This document shows, piece by piece, positions 36,906 through 48,523 of a DNA stretch of 52,778 nt (position 1 is its first letter; every line of letters begins with the position of its first letter). The stretch is from NCBI RefSeq assembly GCF_028610625.1, contig NZ_JAQQWU010000021.1, positions 1 through 52,778 on the forward strand, given 5' to 3'. This DNA comes from Guptibacillus spartinae. Its GTDB lineage: Bacteria > Bacillota > Bacilli > Bacillales > Guptibacillaceae. Under the pieces are notes generated by a model that saw only the letters and a program-made list of their open reading frames with translations, was not told the origin of the DNA and ran no database searches. A program made the position numbers and the translations under genes.

Positions 36906-36950
36906 GATGAATATGTAACCAACTAAGGGAATAAATCTTTCTCAAGAAAG

Positions 36951-36987
36951 CAAAAAAGCAGTTAGACTGATTGCCTTAACCGCTTAC
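36951..36987 (-). terminator. Intrinsic terminator of veg
   Basis: GCGGTTA and TAACTGC arms with a 12-base loop are followed by TTTTTT on the minus strand. The upstream arm includes the veg stop codon at 36976-36978. Confidence 0.75.
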
Positions 36988-37233
36988 TGCCGCTTGTTCT
37001 TCATTAAATGTAATTTGTACTGTATCTGTAAGAATATCTGTGTAGCTGTACGACACACGCTCAAATGCGTTGGTGTCCTGATCCAGCTTAACTATGAACA
37101 CTGCCGGGTAGGTTTCTTCAAGGATGCCTGAACGTTGAATTGTCTTTCTGCGACCTCCGTTTGCCTTTAAGGTCAACCGTTTGCCAACCTGAGATTGTAA
37201 CGTTTGTTTGATCTCAATAATCGTTTTTGCCAT
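36976..37233 (-). CDS. veg: Veg protein
   Basis: Small, very highly expressed protein of Bacillota. In B. subtilis, Veg stimulates biofilm matrix genes, but its biochemical activity is unclear. The 85-residue protein carries [20 protein letters not shown] (17-36), the hallmark of the family, followed by an Sm-like beta-rich part ([11 protein letters not shown]). ATG 37233 follows GGAGG; the frame is open four codons further. Two perfect-consensus promoters precede it. Confidence 0.95.
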   Translation of the reverse strand: MAKTIIEIKQTLQSQVGKRLTLKANGGRRKTIQRSGILEETYPAVFIVKLDQDTNAFERVSYSYTDILTDTVQITFNEEQAAVSG

Positions 37234-37258
37234 CGGAACCTCCACCTCACTTAGACAA

Positions 37259-37288
37259 ATTATAACATCTTTTGCATCATCTTGTCAA
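37259..37288 (-). promoter_or_regulatory. veg proximal promoter (perfect sigma-A consensus)
   Basis: TTGACA (37283-37288) and TATAAT (37259-37264) are both exact matches, 18 bases apart. The B. subtilis veg promoter is likewise a very strong vegetative promoter. Confidence 0.92.
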
Positions 37289-37299
37289 ATAAAACTTAA

Positions 37300-37329
37300 A
37301 TTATAACAACGAAGCAAAAACAATGTCAA
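37300..37329 (-). promoter_or_regulatory. veg distal promoter (perfect sigma-A consensus)
   Basis: A second TTGACA (37324-37329) and TATAAT (37300-37305), also exact and also 18 bases apart, lies 41 bases upstream of the first in the same direction. Confidence 0.88.
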
Positions 37330-37459
37330 TTGTTATTTACTAATGATGTGCATTTTTATTATTTCTTAATTTGTCGAAAAATATGTATTAGTGATGAAAC
37401 CTGTTTATTTAGAAGCGTTTTCTTCGTGAAATGCAATACGCTTTTTAATATGGCCTAAC

Positions 37460-37497
37460 AAAAAAAGAAAACGGATGAGGTTCGTTCCCATCCGCTC
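37460..37497 (-). terminator. Intrinsic terminator of yabG
   Basis: CGGATG/CATCCG arms (37472-37477 and 37489-37494), extended by weaker pairs, are followed by a T-rich tail on the minus strand, right after the yabG stop codon. Confidence 0.88.
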
Positions 37498-37499
37498 TT

Positions 37500-38378
37500 T
37501 CACTCTGAATAATCCTCGTTTTCTTTCATTGGCATACCAGTCCGCAGTATTCCTTTTGTTTCAACGCCTCCCAGCCCATCTTCACCGGTTAACGTATTTC
37601 TTAAGGCGTCCCACACGTTTACATGGTCTGTAAATGATGTAAGGGCGATTTTAGATACAATAAAAACAGGATCAAGCATATGAATGTTAATACGTGAAGG
37701 CGAACTTGCAAAATTCGCACCAGCTCGTATTAACGATTCAAAGTGAGATTGGCACGCTCCTGCAAAAATAACAAGATGATCAAGATTTGGAAAAACGCTT
37801 CTCACTTCTTTTACAGCACGAACAAAGTAACGTGAATTGCGATAAGACTGCAGATCTTTCTTTTCACCTTTATGCTTCATGTAAGCATCATGTCCCGTAA
37901 TCACTAAAATATCTGGCCTTACATTGTTAACTAATTTAATGATATTCTCAGGAATTTCACTTTCTTTCATGTACAACCCATAGACCGGTACCCCTAGCCG
38001 TTTATACATCTCCAGACATTTGCTTAGGTAAAGCGGATCGCCATCAATGTGAAGAATTTTACCAGGCAGTTCAAAAAAACTCGTTTCTTTCTTAAAGTGA
38101 CTGGTAGCCGAATATTCACGCTTCATTCGTAACAGCTGATAATCTTGCCTGAATAAGCGAAATGAATAGTCCTCTTTTTCTTTCGACTGCTCTCGCCTCA
38201 TTTTATGTTCACTCGAGTCAATTAATACAAGATCATCGAATGGGGCATCCGCAATGAGCCTCATATCTTCTCCCACAAGTTCTGCTGACTTGTTCGACTC
38301 ATTTAACCTTGTTACTCGAAAAATTAAATCACAGCCATATGAACGTCTGGCAACGATATCTCCTTCTTTCATCGTCAT
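37500..38378 (-). CDS. yabG: Sporulation-specific protease YabG
   Basis: Cysteine protease of peptidase family U57 that processes spore coat proteins, letting the coat mature and be cross-linked. The 292-residue protein has a short N-terminal beta-rich domain (DIVARRSYGCDLIFRV). The catalytic domain contains a conserved histidine in VITGHDAYMK (near residue 157) and cysteine in IFAGACQSHFESL (near residue 206). ATG 38378 is chosen, with GGAGG six bases upstream. A sigma-K-like -10 lies upstream. Confidence 0.94.
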   Translation of the reverse strand: MTMKEGDIVARRSYGCDLIFRVTRLNESNKSAELVGEDMRLIADAPFDDLVLIDSSEHKMRREQSKEKEDYSFRLFRQDYQLLRMKREYSATSHFKKETSFFELPGKILHIDGDPLYLSKCLEMYKRLGVPVYGLYMKESEIPENIIKLVNNVRPDILVITGHDAYMKHKGEKKDLQSYRNSRYFVRAVKEVRSVFPNLDHLVIFAGACQSHFESLIRAGANFASSPSRINIHMLDPVFIVSKIALTSFTDHVNVWDALRNTLTGEDGLGGVETKGILRTGMPMKENEDYSE

Positions 38379-38429
38379 CTCTTCCCTCCACGCCGCTTGA
38401 CCTTTAGACAAAACGTTAGCTCCTTTTTC

Positions 38430-38438
38430 TACTATATG
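38430..38438 (-). promoter_or_regulatory. Possible sigma-K -10 element of yabG
   Basis: CATATAGTA exactly fits the sigma-K -10 pattern CATANNNTA, about 50 bases before the yabG start. The short -35 element (AC) was not clear. yabG is a late mother-cell gene in B. subtilis. Confidence 0.45.
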
Positions 38439-38515
38439 AGAAGTTTTTGAAAAGATGATTTTTCTAGACTTGATTGGAGATCCCTAGAGTTATTTCACTG
38501 CAAAAATGTAATTGG

Positions 38516-38543
38516 AAATAAAAAAACACCAATCGGTGTTTTT
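38516..38543 (-). terminator. Intrinsic terminator of rnmV-ksgA
   Basis: AAAAACACC/GGTGTTTTT arms (38522-38530 and 38535-38543) with a 4-base loop and a T run on the minus strand, 4 bases after the ksgA stop codon. Confidence 0.93.
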
Positions 38544-38547
38544 TACA

Positions 38548-39977
<1,430 letters not shown>

Positions 39978-40062
39978 TCTATTTCCTCCATCAGACGCAA
40001 CCGAATCTATTTATACTACTTTAATTTTTTTAGTTTTCCTCATTGAGCTTTTCTTTATCATA

Positions 40063-40099
40063 CAAAAAACACAGAGGGAGATTTGCCTCACTCTGTGTT
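40063..40099 (-). terminator. Intrinsic terminator of yabE
   Basis: AACACAGAG and CTCTGTGTT arms (40068-40076 and 40091-40099) with an inner GAG/CTC pair are followed by T-rich sequence on the minus strand. Confidence 0.9.
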
Positions 40100-40122
40100 A
40101 ATAGCATATCATAGATCGATCA

Positions 40123-41400
40123 CTAGTCGAGAATCGTTATTTGAACAGTCTTATTTCCCCAAGCGTAAGCCGCTGACTTCGAGGAGAAAAAGACGTCAAT
40201 TTTGTTTCCTTTAATTGCCCCTCCTGTATCCGCAGCAATCGCCGTTCCATATCCCTCAACGAACACTTTTGAACCAAGGGGAATAACGCTTGGATCTACT
40301 GCAATCACTTTCGCATTTGGGTTTGATTTTAAATTAAACCCTGTCGACGTAATCCCTGAACAACCTGCACAATTTGCAGTATAAGCGGTTGTTGATACGT
40401 TTAAGACTTTACCAGACGGTTCACTTTTAGGTTTTGACTGGGCTTTCTTTGTTTCAGGCTTGCTAGATTTCGGTGATTTAGAAGATGTCGAAGGCTCATT
40501 ACTTGTCTTAACGGCCGTTTGCGTAATCACTTGTGTGCCAACTGCAACGATTTGGTCACTGCTTTCTTTCACTACATCGGTTTTCACTAGTTCACGAGAA
40601 ACTTCTTTGCCATTTTCTAAAACCACTTCATAATGTTTCTCTTGCTTGCCTTCTTGTCCATTTTCTACTACTTTTTCAGTGCCTCTTTGCATGGAGCTAT
40701 CATTCTTTTTAACAGTTGCATAGTCGATTGGTTCTTCCACTACATCGGTGACCTTTTCTACTCGAATCACGTTAATTTCCGAGTTCGCTTTTACATCCTC
40801 ATCTTTGCCCGGTTCTACGCGATCAAGTTCTCCAAGTTGAATGTTCTGCTGTTCTAAAAAGCCAGCGACCGTAGTCGAAGTTGTCCAAAGATCTTTTCTC
40901 TTTCCACCGTCATTGACTGCGACTTTAAAAGCCTCATCAACGGCAATCGTCATATTTTCCTTTAATTTATCTTCAAGTGAAACAGACATTTCGTCATGAT
41001 TACCTAGTTCAATATGCTGGTCTTTCAGAAAGTCTTCAACTGTATCTTCTGTCGACCATACCTTTTGGGTATTACCATTAACCGATAATGTCACTTGAGT
41101 AGCAGGTTTCCACTCAATTACGTCGCCTGCATTCAACTCTGCTGATAAGTCATGACTTAAATAATCATGAGTCTTAGGGCTTAAATCCTCATCACTTAAT
41201 AACTCCGCAACTGTATCTGCATGTGTATCTACTAACTTCTCTTCCCCATCAAGGACAAGTGTTACAGAAGCTTTTGTAGTTTCAAACACGATAAAGCCGG
41301 AGACTAATCCTAGTACAATTACACTTAAGCAAATCATGAATACATTCTTTCCGCCTTTTAGACGAGCAAAAAAGTTTTCCATGTTCGATTTCATTGTCAT
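40123..41400 (-). CDS. yabE: Cell-wall resuscitation-type protein YabE (DUF348, G5 and 3D domains)
   Basis: Exported wall-associated protein, likely a peptidoglycan hydrolase related to stationary-phase survival factors. The 425-residue protein has one N-terminal membrane anchor (about residues 17-40) and three DUF348 repeats (about 45-85, 100-145, 155-200). A G5 domain follows (about 215-295, with KTDVVKE), then a Ser/Lys/Pro-rich linker (305-335). The C-terminal 3D domain carries TAYTANCAG, VIAVDPSVIPLGSKVFVEGYG and ADTGGAIKGNKIDVFF, holding the three conserved aspartates. A 6-base-arm palindrome lies in its upstream region. Confidence 0.92.
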   Translation of the reverse strand: MTMKSNMENFFARLKGGKNVFMICLSVIVLGLVSGFIVFETTKASVTLVLDGEEKLVDTHADTVAELLSDEDLSPKTHDYLSHDLSAELNAGDVIEWKPATQVTLSVNGNTQKVWSTEDTVEDFLKDQHIELGNHDEMSVSLEDKLKENMTIAVDEAFKVAVNDGGKRKDLWTTSTTVAGFLEQQNIQLGELDRVEPGKDEDVKANSEINVIRVEKVTDVVEEPIDYATVKKNDSSMQRGTEKVVENGQEGKQEKHYEVVLENGKEVSRELVKTDVVKESSDQIVAVGTQVITQTAVKTSNEPSTSSKSPKSSKPETKKAQSKPKSEPSGKVLNVSTTAYTANCAGCSGITSTGFNLKSNPNAKVIAVDPSVIPLGSKVFVEGYGTAIAADTGGAIKGNKIDVFFSSKSAAYAWGNKTVQITILD

Positions 41401-41464
41401 AGATCCTCCTTGAACCGACTGTGTTTCTTAAAGAAAAGCTTCTCACTTATCCCTTTTGCAAGAT

Positions 41465-41485
41465 TAGTAGTTATACGATCTACTA
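41465..41485. promoter_or_regulatory. Palindrome upstream of yabE, possible operator
   Basis: TAGTAG and CTACTA (41465-41470 and 41480-41485) are separated by 9 bases, about 65 bases before the yabE start. A TATAAG-type -10 with TTGGAA 16 bases upstream overlaps or lies close by. No regulator was identified. Confidence 0.3.
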
Positions 41486-41556
41486 TTCCTTATACAGGGA
41501 AGATGTTTTTTTCCAAAAAGCTTAAGATCAATTCTTTTTAACGACAACGGTTTTAA

Positions 41557-42327
41557 TTAGCGATTAATTCCGAAGAGGTTCATCGCATTTTCAGATGTTC
41601 TTTTTGCTAATTCTTCATAGTCCATTTCCTTTAATTCTGCAATTTGCTCTGCAATGAGCTTCACGTACGCAGGTTCATTACGCTTACCACGGTTTGGGTG
41701 TGGTGCAAGGAAAGGGCAATCTGTTTCAATCAGCAAACGGTCAATCGGTATTTCTTTTGCAACTTCTTTAGGTAGTTTCGCATTCTTAAATGTCACTGGG
41801 CCACCAAGAGAAATGTAGAAATTCATTTCAAGGCACTCGTTTGCCTCTTCTACAGTTCCAGCGAAACAGTGCATAATGCCGCCTACTTCTGCAGCATTTT
41901 CTTCCTTCAATACATCAATGACATCTCTCGTCGCTTCACGATTATGTATGATGATCGGTAAATTCACTCGTTTCGCAAGCGCAATTTGCTTACGAAAAAC
42001 CTCTTTTTGTATGTCATGAGGTGACTTGTCCCAATGGTAATCAAGTCCCATTTCGCCGATTGCAACGACTTTTGGATGACCCGCAAGTTCTTCAATCCAA
42101 TCAAGGTCTTCCTCTTTCATGTCAATTGCATCAACAGGGTGCCAACCTACTGCTGCGTAAAGAAAATCATACTTTTCTACAAGCGCCATAGCCTGTGTAA
42201 TGGTTTCACGATCAAAACCAACCACAACCATTTTACTGACTCCTGCTGATTGAGCTCGCTCAATCACCTCTTGTTGATCTTCGGAAAATTGTTCAACATT
42301 CAAATGTGTATGCGTGTCGAATAACAT
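41557..42327 (-). CDS. tatD: TatD-family metal-dependent DNase YabD
   Basis: Metal-dependent hydrolase; TatD enzymes cut DNA and may also edit D-aminoacyl-tRNA or take part in repair. The exact role of this paralogue is not fixed. The 256-residue TIM-barrel protein has FDTHTHLN (3-10), GEMGLDYHWD near residue 91, PIIIHNREA near 125, GGIMHCFAGT near 150 and LIETDCPFLAPHPNRGKRN near 198. It lies 59 bases upstream of the metG terminator side and is flanked by metG and yabE, as in B. subtilis. Confidence 0.94.
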   Translation of the reverse strand: MLFDTHTHLNVEQFSEDQQEVIERAQSAGVSKMVVVGFDRETITQAMALVEKYDFLYAAVGWHPVDAIDMKEEDLDWIEELAGHPKVVAIGEMGLDYHWDKSPHDIQKEVFRKQIALAKRVNLPIIIHNREATRDVIDVLKEENAAEVGGIMHCFAGTVEEANECLEMNFYISLGGPVTFKNAKLPKEVAKEIPIDRLLIETDCPFLAPHPNRGKRNEPAYVKLIAEQIAELKEMDYEELAKRTSENAMNLFGINR

Positions 42328-42564
42328 GTCAAAACTCCTTCTCCGCTCTAGTACGATGCTAGTGTACCAAACGTCCTAGTTTTTTTCTAAGTCTAAACAG
42401 TTTCATTTTAATTACAATTTGTTTACAACGAACACAAAATAAGTTAGAATATTCTGTATATTATAGTCTTTTGTGTGATTTCTCTTCCCTTTTATGATGT
42501 TCATAGAAAGGAAATTGACTCATCTCATCTGCATTTATTTACAGGGATAAATTGTGAAATAAAA

Positions 42565-42600
42565 AGTAAAAAAGACCCGGTCTGAATAAGACCGAGTCTT
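42565..42600 (-). terminator. Intrinsic terminator of metG
   Basis: A 12-base-pair stem with one mismatch (42572-42583 with 42589-42600) and a 5-base loop, followed by a T run on the minus strand, just after the metG stop codon. Confidence 0.93.
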
Positions 42601-42606
42601 AAGTGA

Positions 42607-44752
<2,146 letters not shown>

Positions 44753-44758
44753 CATCAA

Positions 44759-44787
44759 AATATAACTAATTTAAGGAATAATTGCAA
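44759..44787 (-). promoter_or_regulatory. metG promoter (sigma-A)
   Basis: TTGCAA (44782-44787) and TATATT (44759-44764) are 17 bases apart, about 210 bases before metG and divergent from abrB. Confidence 0.65.
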
Positions 44788-44957
44788 GGAAGCGAGGCTT
44801 AAATCCCTTTTACCTACACAAATTTACAATTCATGTCGAAGGATTTACAAGAAAATTGTCGAATTATTAATATAGGCAAGTCAGGTTTTGACAATTTTAT
44901 AGTACTATCAATCCCTTTAAGGTCCCTTTGTAGGAAATATTTACCCATTCAAAAGGA
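44788..44957. other. Divergent abrB-metG control region with Spo0A boxes
   Basis: This stretch separates the metG and abrB promoters. It holds two exact TGTCGAA boxes on the plus strand, at 44834-44840 and 44857-44863, 23 bases apart, in A/T-rich sequence. They lie about 50-75 bases upstream of the metG -35 and about 100 bases upstream of the abrB -35. Confidence 0.5.
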
Positions 44958-44986
44958 TTGACGCTTATGGGAAACACTGGTATTAT
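44958..44986 (+). promoter_or_regulatory. abrB promoter (sigma-A)
   Basis: TTGACG (44958-44963) and TATTAT (44981-44986) are 17 bases apart, with TGG before the -10 (extended -10). The predicted start near 44993 leaves a leader of about 68 bases before the abrB ATG. Confidence 0.8.
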
Positions 44987-45008
44987 ATAGAACATAAATA
45001 GAGAAATT

Positions 45009-45015
45009 TGTCGAA
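45009..45015 (+). promoter_or_regulatory. Spo0A box downstream of the abrB start
   Basis: An exact TGTCGAA lies about 16 bases after the predicted abrB transcription start. In B. subtilis, phosphorylated Spo0A represses abrB by binding boxes just downstream of its start, so this position strongly suggests the same control. Confidence 0.7.
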
Positions 45016-45060
45016 TCCTGACGTAATTAATAAAAAATTGGGAATAGGGGAGTATAAAAC

Positions 45061-45339
45061 ATGAAATCTACTGGTATTGTACGTAAAGTTGACGAGCTTG
45101 GCCGTGTTGTTATTCCGATCGAACTACGCCGTACTCTTGGCATCGCAGAAAAGGACGCTCTTGAAATCTACGTTGACGACGAGCGCATCATTCTTAAGAA
45201 GTATAAGCCTAACATGACTTGCCAGGTAACTGGTGAAGTTTCCGATGACAATTTAGCAATCGGTAACGGGAAGCTTATTCTTAGCAAAGAAGGCGCAGAG
45301 CAAGTATTGGAAGAAATTCAAAAAGCTCTTGCAAAATAA
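45061..45339 (+). CDS. abrB: Transition-state regulator AbrB
   Basis: DNA-binding regulator that holds stationary-phase and sporulation genes off during growth. The 92-residue protein has the AbrB swapped-hairpin domain (KSTGIVRKVDELGRVVIPIE, 2-21) and the C-terminal oligomerisation region with the cysteine in MTCQVTGEV. It is the only recognised gene on the plus strand. Its ribosome-binding site is AGGGGAG about 7 bases before the ATG. It probably also targets the spoVG upstream A/T region in this window. Confidence 0.97.
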   Translation: MKSTGIVRKVDELGRVVIPIELRRTLGIAEKDALEIYVDDERIILKKYKPNMTCQVTGEVSDDNLAIGNGKLILSKEGAEQVLEEIQKALAK

Positions 45340-45350
45340 TGATCATATAG

Positions 45351-45382
45351 AAAAGCTCCTGCCGCAGGCAGGAGCTTTTTTT
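45351..45382. terminator. Shared terminator between abrB and rsmI
   Basis: A perfect 13-base-pair stem (45351-45363 with 45367-45379) and a 3-base loop carries a T run on the plus strand for abrB. It can also end leftward transcription from rsmI, whose stop is 9 bases away on the other strand. Confidence 0.93.
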
Positions 45383-45390
45383 CGACATCG

Positions 45391-46257
45391 TTATTCGACA
45401 TGATACGCTTGATACACATCTCTTTTGGAAATCTCTCTTTCCACAGACACTTGTTTAATAGCGTCCTTGCTTTTCATTCCTTCATTAACATAGTGCTCCA
45501 CGTGTTCTTCTAACGAAACGTTTGTCCACCACTGTTCTTCACTAGTCACTTCTTCGTAACCACCATCGACAATAACGCAGAATTCGCCTCGAATCTCTGA
45601 CTGCTCACACCAGACGAGGACTTCTTCGACTGTTCCACGAATAAACTCCTCGTATCGTTTCGTTAATTCTCTTGCTATAACAATCTCTCTGTTGCCAAGT
45701 ACTTCGTGAATAGCTTTCATCATTTCTTTTAAGCGATGAGGAGCTTCATAGAACATAATTGGTGAAGGAATACTTCTTAATTCGGATAGTTCTTTCTTCC
45801 GCTCTTTCTTTTGTCGTGAGAGGAAACCATAATAATAGAAATGCTGGGTTGGTAAGCCTGATGCAACGAGTGCAGTGATGGCAGCATTTGCTCCTGGTAA
45901 CGGGATAACAGGAATATTTTCAGCGAGACAAGATGAAACAATTTCATATCCTGGATCGGAAATGGCAGGCATCCCTGCATCACTAATCAGAGCAATGGTT
46001 TGCCCTTCTCTTAACCGTTCCAGTAACTTAAAACCACTCGACTCTTTATTATGTTCGTGATAGCTAATTAACTTTGTTTCAATGTCGAAGTGATTGGTTA
46101 ATTTTTTTGATTGTCTCGTGTCTTCTGCAGCAATAAGGTCAGCATCTTTTAATGTCTGAATGGCTCGAAAGGTCATATCATTTAAATTGCCGATTGGGGT
46201 CGGGACGAGATATAGTTTTCCTGTCTCGCTCTCTTTGTAACTCTGTTGACTCCACAT
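45391..46257 (-). CDS. rsmI: 16S rRNA 2'-O-ribose C1402 methyltransferase
   Basis: Methylates C1402 in the decoding centre of 16S rRNA using SAM. The 288-residue protein belongs to the tetrapyrrole-methylase-like fold: [18 protein letters not shown] near residue 16, AAEDTRQSKKL, SYHEHNK, ALISDAGMPAISDPG near 90-104 and PLPGANAAITALVASGLP. The C-terminal region is specific to RsmI. It starts inside yazA, overlapping its last 80 bases. Confidence 0.96.
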   Translation of the reverse strand: MWSQQSYKESETGKLYLVPTPIGNLNDMTFRAIQTLKDADLIAAEDTRQSKKLTNHFDIETKLISYHEHNKESSGFKLLERLREGQTIALISDAGMPAISDPGYEIVSSCLAENIPVIPLPGANAAITALVASGLPTQHFYYYGFLSRQKKERKKELSELRSIPSPIMFYEAPHRLKEMMKAIHEVLGNREIVIARELTKRYEEFIRGTVEEVLVWCEQSEIRGEFCVIVDGGYEEVTSEEQWWTNVSLEEHVEHYVNEGMKSKDAIKQVSVEREISKRDVYQAYHVE

Positions 46258-46519
46258 GATTTTGCCTCTCTTCTTTAATAATCTTTTCTTTTTTTTCGCG
46301 GGACAATTGTTTGATTTGATATTCTACTTGCATCGCTTCACGCTTCGTCTCGAATTTATCTTGATAGACGAGAGTCAGTGGCCCTCTGCCTCTTGTATAT
46401 TTAGCCCCTTTTCCACATTCATGTTGTGCTAACCGCTGTGATATATCCGTTGTGTAACCAGTATAGTAGGTTCCATCTCCACACTCCAATATATACACGA
46501 AGTGATTAGAGCTCTTCAT
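46178..46519 (-). CDS. yazA: GIY-YIG domain nuclease-like protein YazA
   Basis: Small UPF0213-type protein with a GIY-YIG fold; no function is firmly established. The 113-residue protein has the motif as [16 protein letters not shown] (8-23), then [20 protein letters not shown] and the conserved [12 protein letters not shown] helix near residue 59-70. Compared with B. subtilis YazA it runs about 14 residues longer, into rsmI. It overlaps yabB by 14 bases and rsmI by 80 bases. Confidence 0.92.
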   Translation of the reverse strand: MKSSNHFVYILECGDGTYYTGYTTDISQRLAQHECGKGAKYTRGRGPLTLVYQDKFETKREAMQVEYQIKQLSREKKEKIIKEERQNHVESTELQRERDRKTISRPDPNRQFK

Positions 46520-47243
46520 ATAAGCTGCTCATTTCATCAGTATATTGATTATCGTTTTGATAAACAGTAAAGGGGGGTAACACTTTTAAATCAGGTTTCC
46601 CATCTTTTATTCCTTCTATCAAAAGCGTGTTGGCTTCTTTACCAGCTTTCGGATAAACAAGTTGCATTCTTTTTGGTTCAATTCGATACTTTCGCATTAA
46701 CGTCATAATATCCAGTAATCTTTCAGGACGGTGGACAAGAGAAACCTTTCCGCCCTGCTTAACTAATCGGCTACACGATTGAATAACATCTTCAAGGGTA
46801 CACATCACTTCATGTCGAGCGATCGTTAGATGCTCGTTTAAGTTTCGCTGCTCCTGTCGCTGACTTTTGAAATAGGGGGGATTACACGTGACAGCATCAT
46901 AAGACTCTTGTTTAATACTTACAGGTAACTCTCGAAGATCTGCATGGTGGAGAGTTAATTGATCACCTAGTCGATTTAATTCAATACTTCTTTTTCCCAT
47001 ATCAAAAAGACGATCTTGTATTTCTACCCCTTCAATTGGCACTTCGCTTCGACGTGAAAGTAGTAATGGAATAATCCCGTTTCCCGTACACAGATCAATC
47101 ATCTTTCCCCGCTTAATTGGAACCCAGGCAAACCTCGCTAGTAAGATGGCGTCTAATGAAAAGGAAAAAACGGTTGGACTTTGTATAATACGAAGTTCGT
47201 TTTCAATGATGTAATCAATTCGTTCATCACCGATTAATTGCAT
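46506..47243 (-). CDS. tRNA1(Val) adenine-37-N6-methyltransferase-like protein YabB
   Basis: SAM-dependent methyltransferase of the TrmN6 group. The 245-residue protein has a SAM motif [16 protein letters not shown] near residue 48 and the adenine-N6 catalytic motif NPPY near residue 121. A C-terminal half completes the fold. It likely methylates adenine in tRNA or rRNA; the exact substrate in Bacillus is inferred from the family. It begins a run of three overlapping genes: yabB-yazA-rsmI. Confidence 0.92.
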   Translation of the reverse strand: MQLIGDERIDYIIENELRIIQSPTVFSFSLDAILLARFAWVPIKRGKMIDLCTGNGIIPLLLSRRSEVPIEGVEIQDRLFDMGKRSIELNRLGDQLTLHHADLRELPVSIKQESYDAVTCNPPYFKSQRQEQRNLNEHLTIARHEVMCTLEDVIQSCSRLVKQGGKVSLVHRPERLLDIMTLMRKYRIEPKRMQLVYPKAGKEANTLLIEGIKDGKPDLKVLPPFTVYQNDNQYTDEMSSLYEEL

Positions 47244-47293
47244 GATGCTGTTCTCCTATCTGTATCAATTGTTTATCTATTCTCTTAAAAGTG

Positions 47294-47324
47294 TAAAAAA
47301 GGTCTTTCCCTTTGCGGAAAGACC
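47294..47324 (-). terminator. Intrinsic terminator of yabA
   Basis: GGTCTTTCC/GGAAAGACC arms (47301-47309 and 47316-47324) with a 6-base loop are followed by TTTTTT on the minus strand, just after the yabA stop codon. Confidence 0.93.
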
Positions 47325-47330
47325 AGATCA

Positions 47331-47675
47331 CTACTTCTTATTTAAGAACGACAGGCAGAAGAGGCAATCTCCTTCTGTCCGAATACTCCCATAGTGGAGG
47401 TTACAAATATGAAAACCTTCCTGGTACAACCTGGCCAGATTATCATACCCTTCTCCAACTTCTGGTTTACCACGCTTCTTCTTGCCAGATGAATGACTCT
47501 TCGGCTCTGAAGTTTGTTCTAACCGCTCTCGCAAGTGGTGATTCTCAATTTCGAGATGGTGATTTTCTTCCAGAAGTCCTGCAAGATGTTCTTTTAGTTC
47601 GCCTAATTGTTTGTATAAGTCACCAATCTGTTCTTCCATTGAGCTTACACGTGAAAAAACTTCTTTTTTCTCCAC
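47331..47675 (-). CDS. yabA: DNA replication initiation control protein YabA
   Basis: Tetrameric regulator that binds DnaA and the sliding clamp DnaN and prevents over-initiation of replication. The 114-residue protein has an N-terminal coiled coil (1-60; [20 protein letters not shown] is typical). A basic linker with KKKRGKP follows, then a C-terminal zinc region with HICNLHYG and GDCLFCLSF. The start is a GTG at 47675 with GAGGTGG upstream. It follows ricT and ends at a strong terminator. Confidence 0.94.
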   Translation of the reverse strand: MEKKEVFSRVSSMEEQIGDLYKQLGELKEHLAGLLEENHHLEIENHHLRERLEQTSEPKSHSSGKKKRGKPEVGEGYDNLARLYQEGFHICNLHYGSIRTEGDCLFCLSFLNKK

Positions 47676-47691
47676 TTCCGTTCCACCTCAA

Positions 47692-48519
47692 TCAATCTGT
47701 GGCTTGCGTAGATACTGCGCCGTCTTGTATTAATTCATCAAGCGTATATTCTGTCACGCGGTTAAGTTCGAACAATTCCACCTGCACAAGACGCTCCAAT
47801 ATATTCAACCCAACAACTTTCCCTTTGCCCTGTCCAGTATGAATCGTCTTCCCAACGTCTGGAAGCTCTTTTTTACCGGATTCATAAGCATCGTTTTCAT
47901 ACTTTAAGCAGCACATTAACCTGCCGCATAGTCCAGATATTTTAGCAGGATTTAAGGAAAGATTTTGATCTTTCGCCATCTTAATCGAAACAGGTTCAAA
48001 ATCGCCAAGCCACGTTGAACAACAAAGCATCCTGCCGCACGGTCCAATACCGCCAAGCATTTTCGCTTCATCACGTACTCCAATCTGACGAAGTTCAATT
48101 CTTGTCCGAAAAATGGATGCGAGCCCTTTCACAAGTTCGCGAAAATCGACTCTTCCATCTGCTGTAAAATAAAAAATAATTTTATTTCGATCAAATGTAT
48201 ATTCAACATCAACAAGCTTCATATCAAGCTTGTACTCTTCAATTTTAGAAACGCACACATCAAAAGCTTCTTCAGCTGCATGTTTGTTATCTTCCACCGC
48301 AAGGCGATCTTTCTCATCCGCAATGCGAATCACTTTCTTAAGAGGAAGAACAATATCTTCTTCATCCACTTGCTTGTTAGCTAAAACTACTTTCCCAAAT
48401 TCAACCCCTCTGGCAGTCTCCACGATCACAAATTCTTTGTCGGACACCTGGAGGCTACTCGGATCAAAGTAATAGATCTTCCCCGCTTTTTTAAAGCGAA
48501 CGCCAACTACTTCATACAC
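47692..48519 (-). CDS. ricT: PSP1-domain protein RicT (YaaT)
   Basis: In B. subtilis RicT (YaaT) forms a complex with RicA and RicF that binds iron-sulfur clusters, helps RNase Y mature mRNAs and promotes the Spo0A phosphorelay. The 275-residue protein has a PSP1 region and conserved cysteines in GPCGRMLCC (near residue 159-167) and SGLCGRLMCC (near 195-204). The start is GTG at 48519, with GGGAGGG upstream. It lies 4 bases after holB. Confidence 0.95.
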   Translation of the reverse strand: MYEVVGVRFKKAGKIYYFDPSSLQVSDKEFVIVETARGVEFGKVVLANKQVDEEDIVLPLKKVIRIADEKDRLAVEDNKHAAEEAFDVCVSKIEEYKLDMKLVDVEYTFDRNKIIFYFTADGRVDFRELVKGLASIFRTRIELRQIGVRDEAKMLGGIGPCGRMLCCSTWLGDFEPVSIKMAKDQNLSLNPAKISGLCGRLMCCLKYENDAYESGKKELPDVGKTIHTGQGKGKVVGLNILERLVQVELFELNRVTEYTLDELIQDGAVSTQATD

Positions 48520-48523
48520 AAAC

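Noticed and set aside
42461-42523. 20-codon minus-strand reading frame between metG and tatD
   Set aside because: Its composition is peptide-like but there is no ribosome-binding site before the ATG.
47312-47842. 176-codon plus-strand reading frame
   Set aside because: It lies antisense to yabA and ricT, both clearly recognised, and its translation shows no domain or ribosome-binding site.
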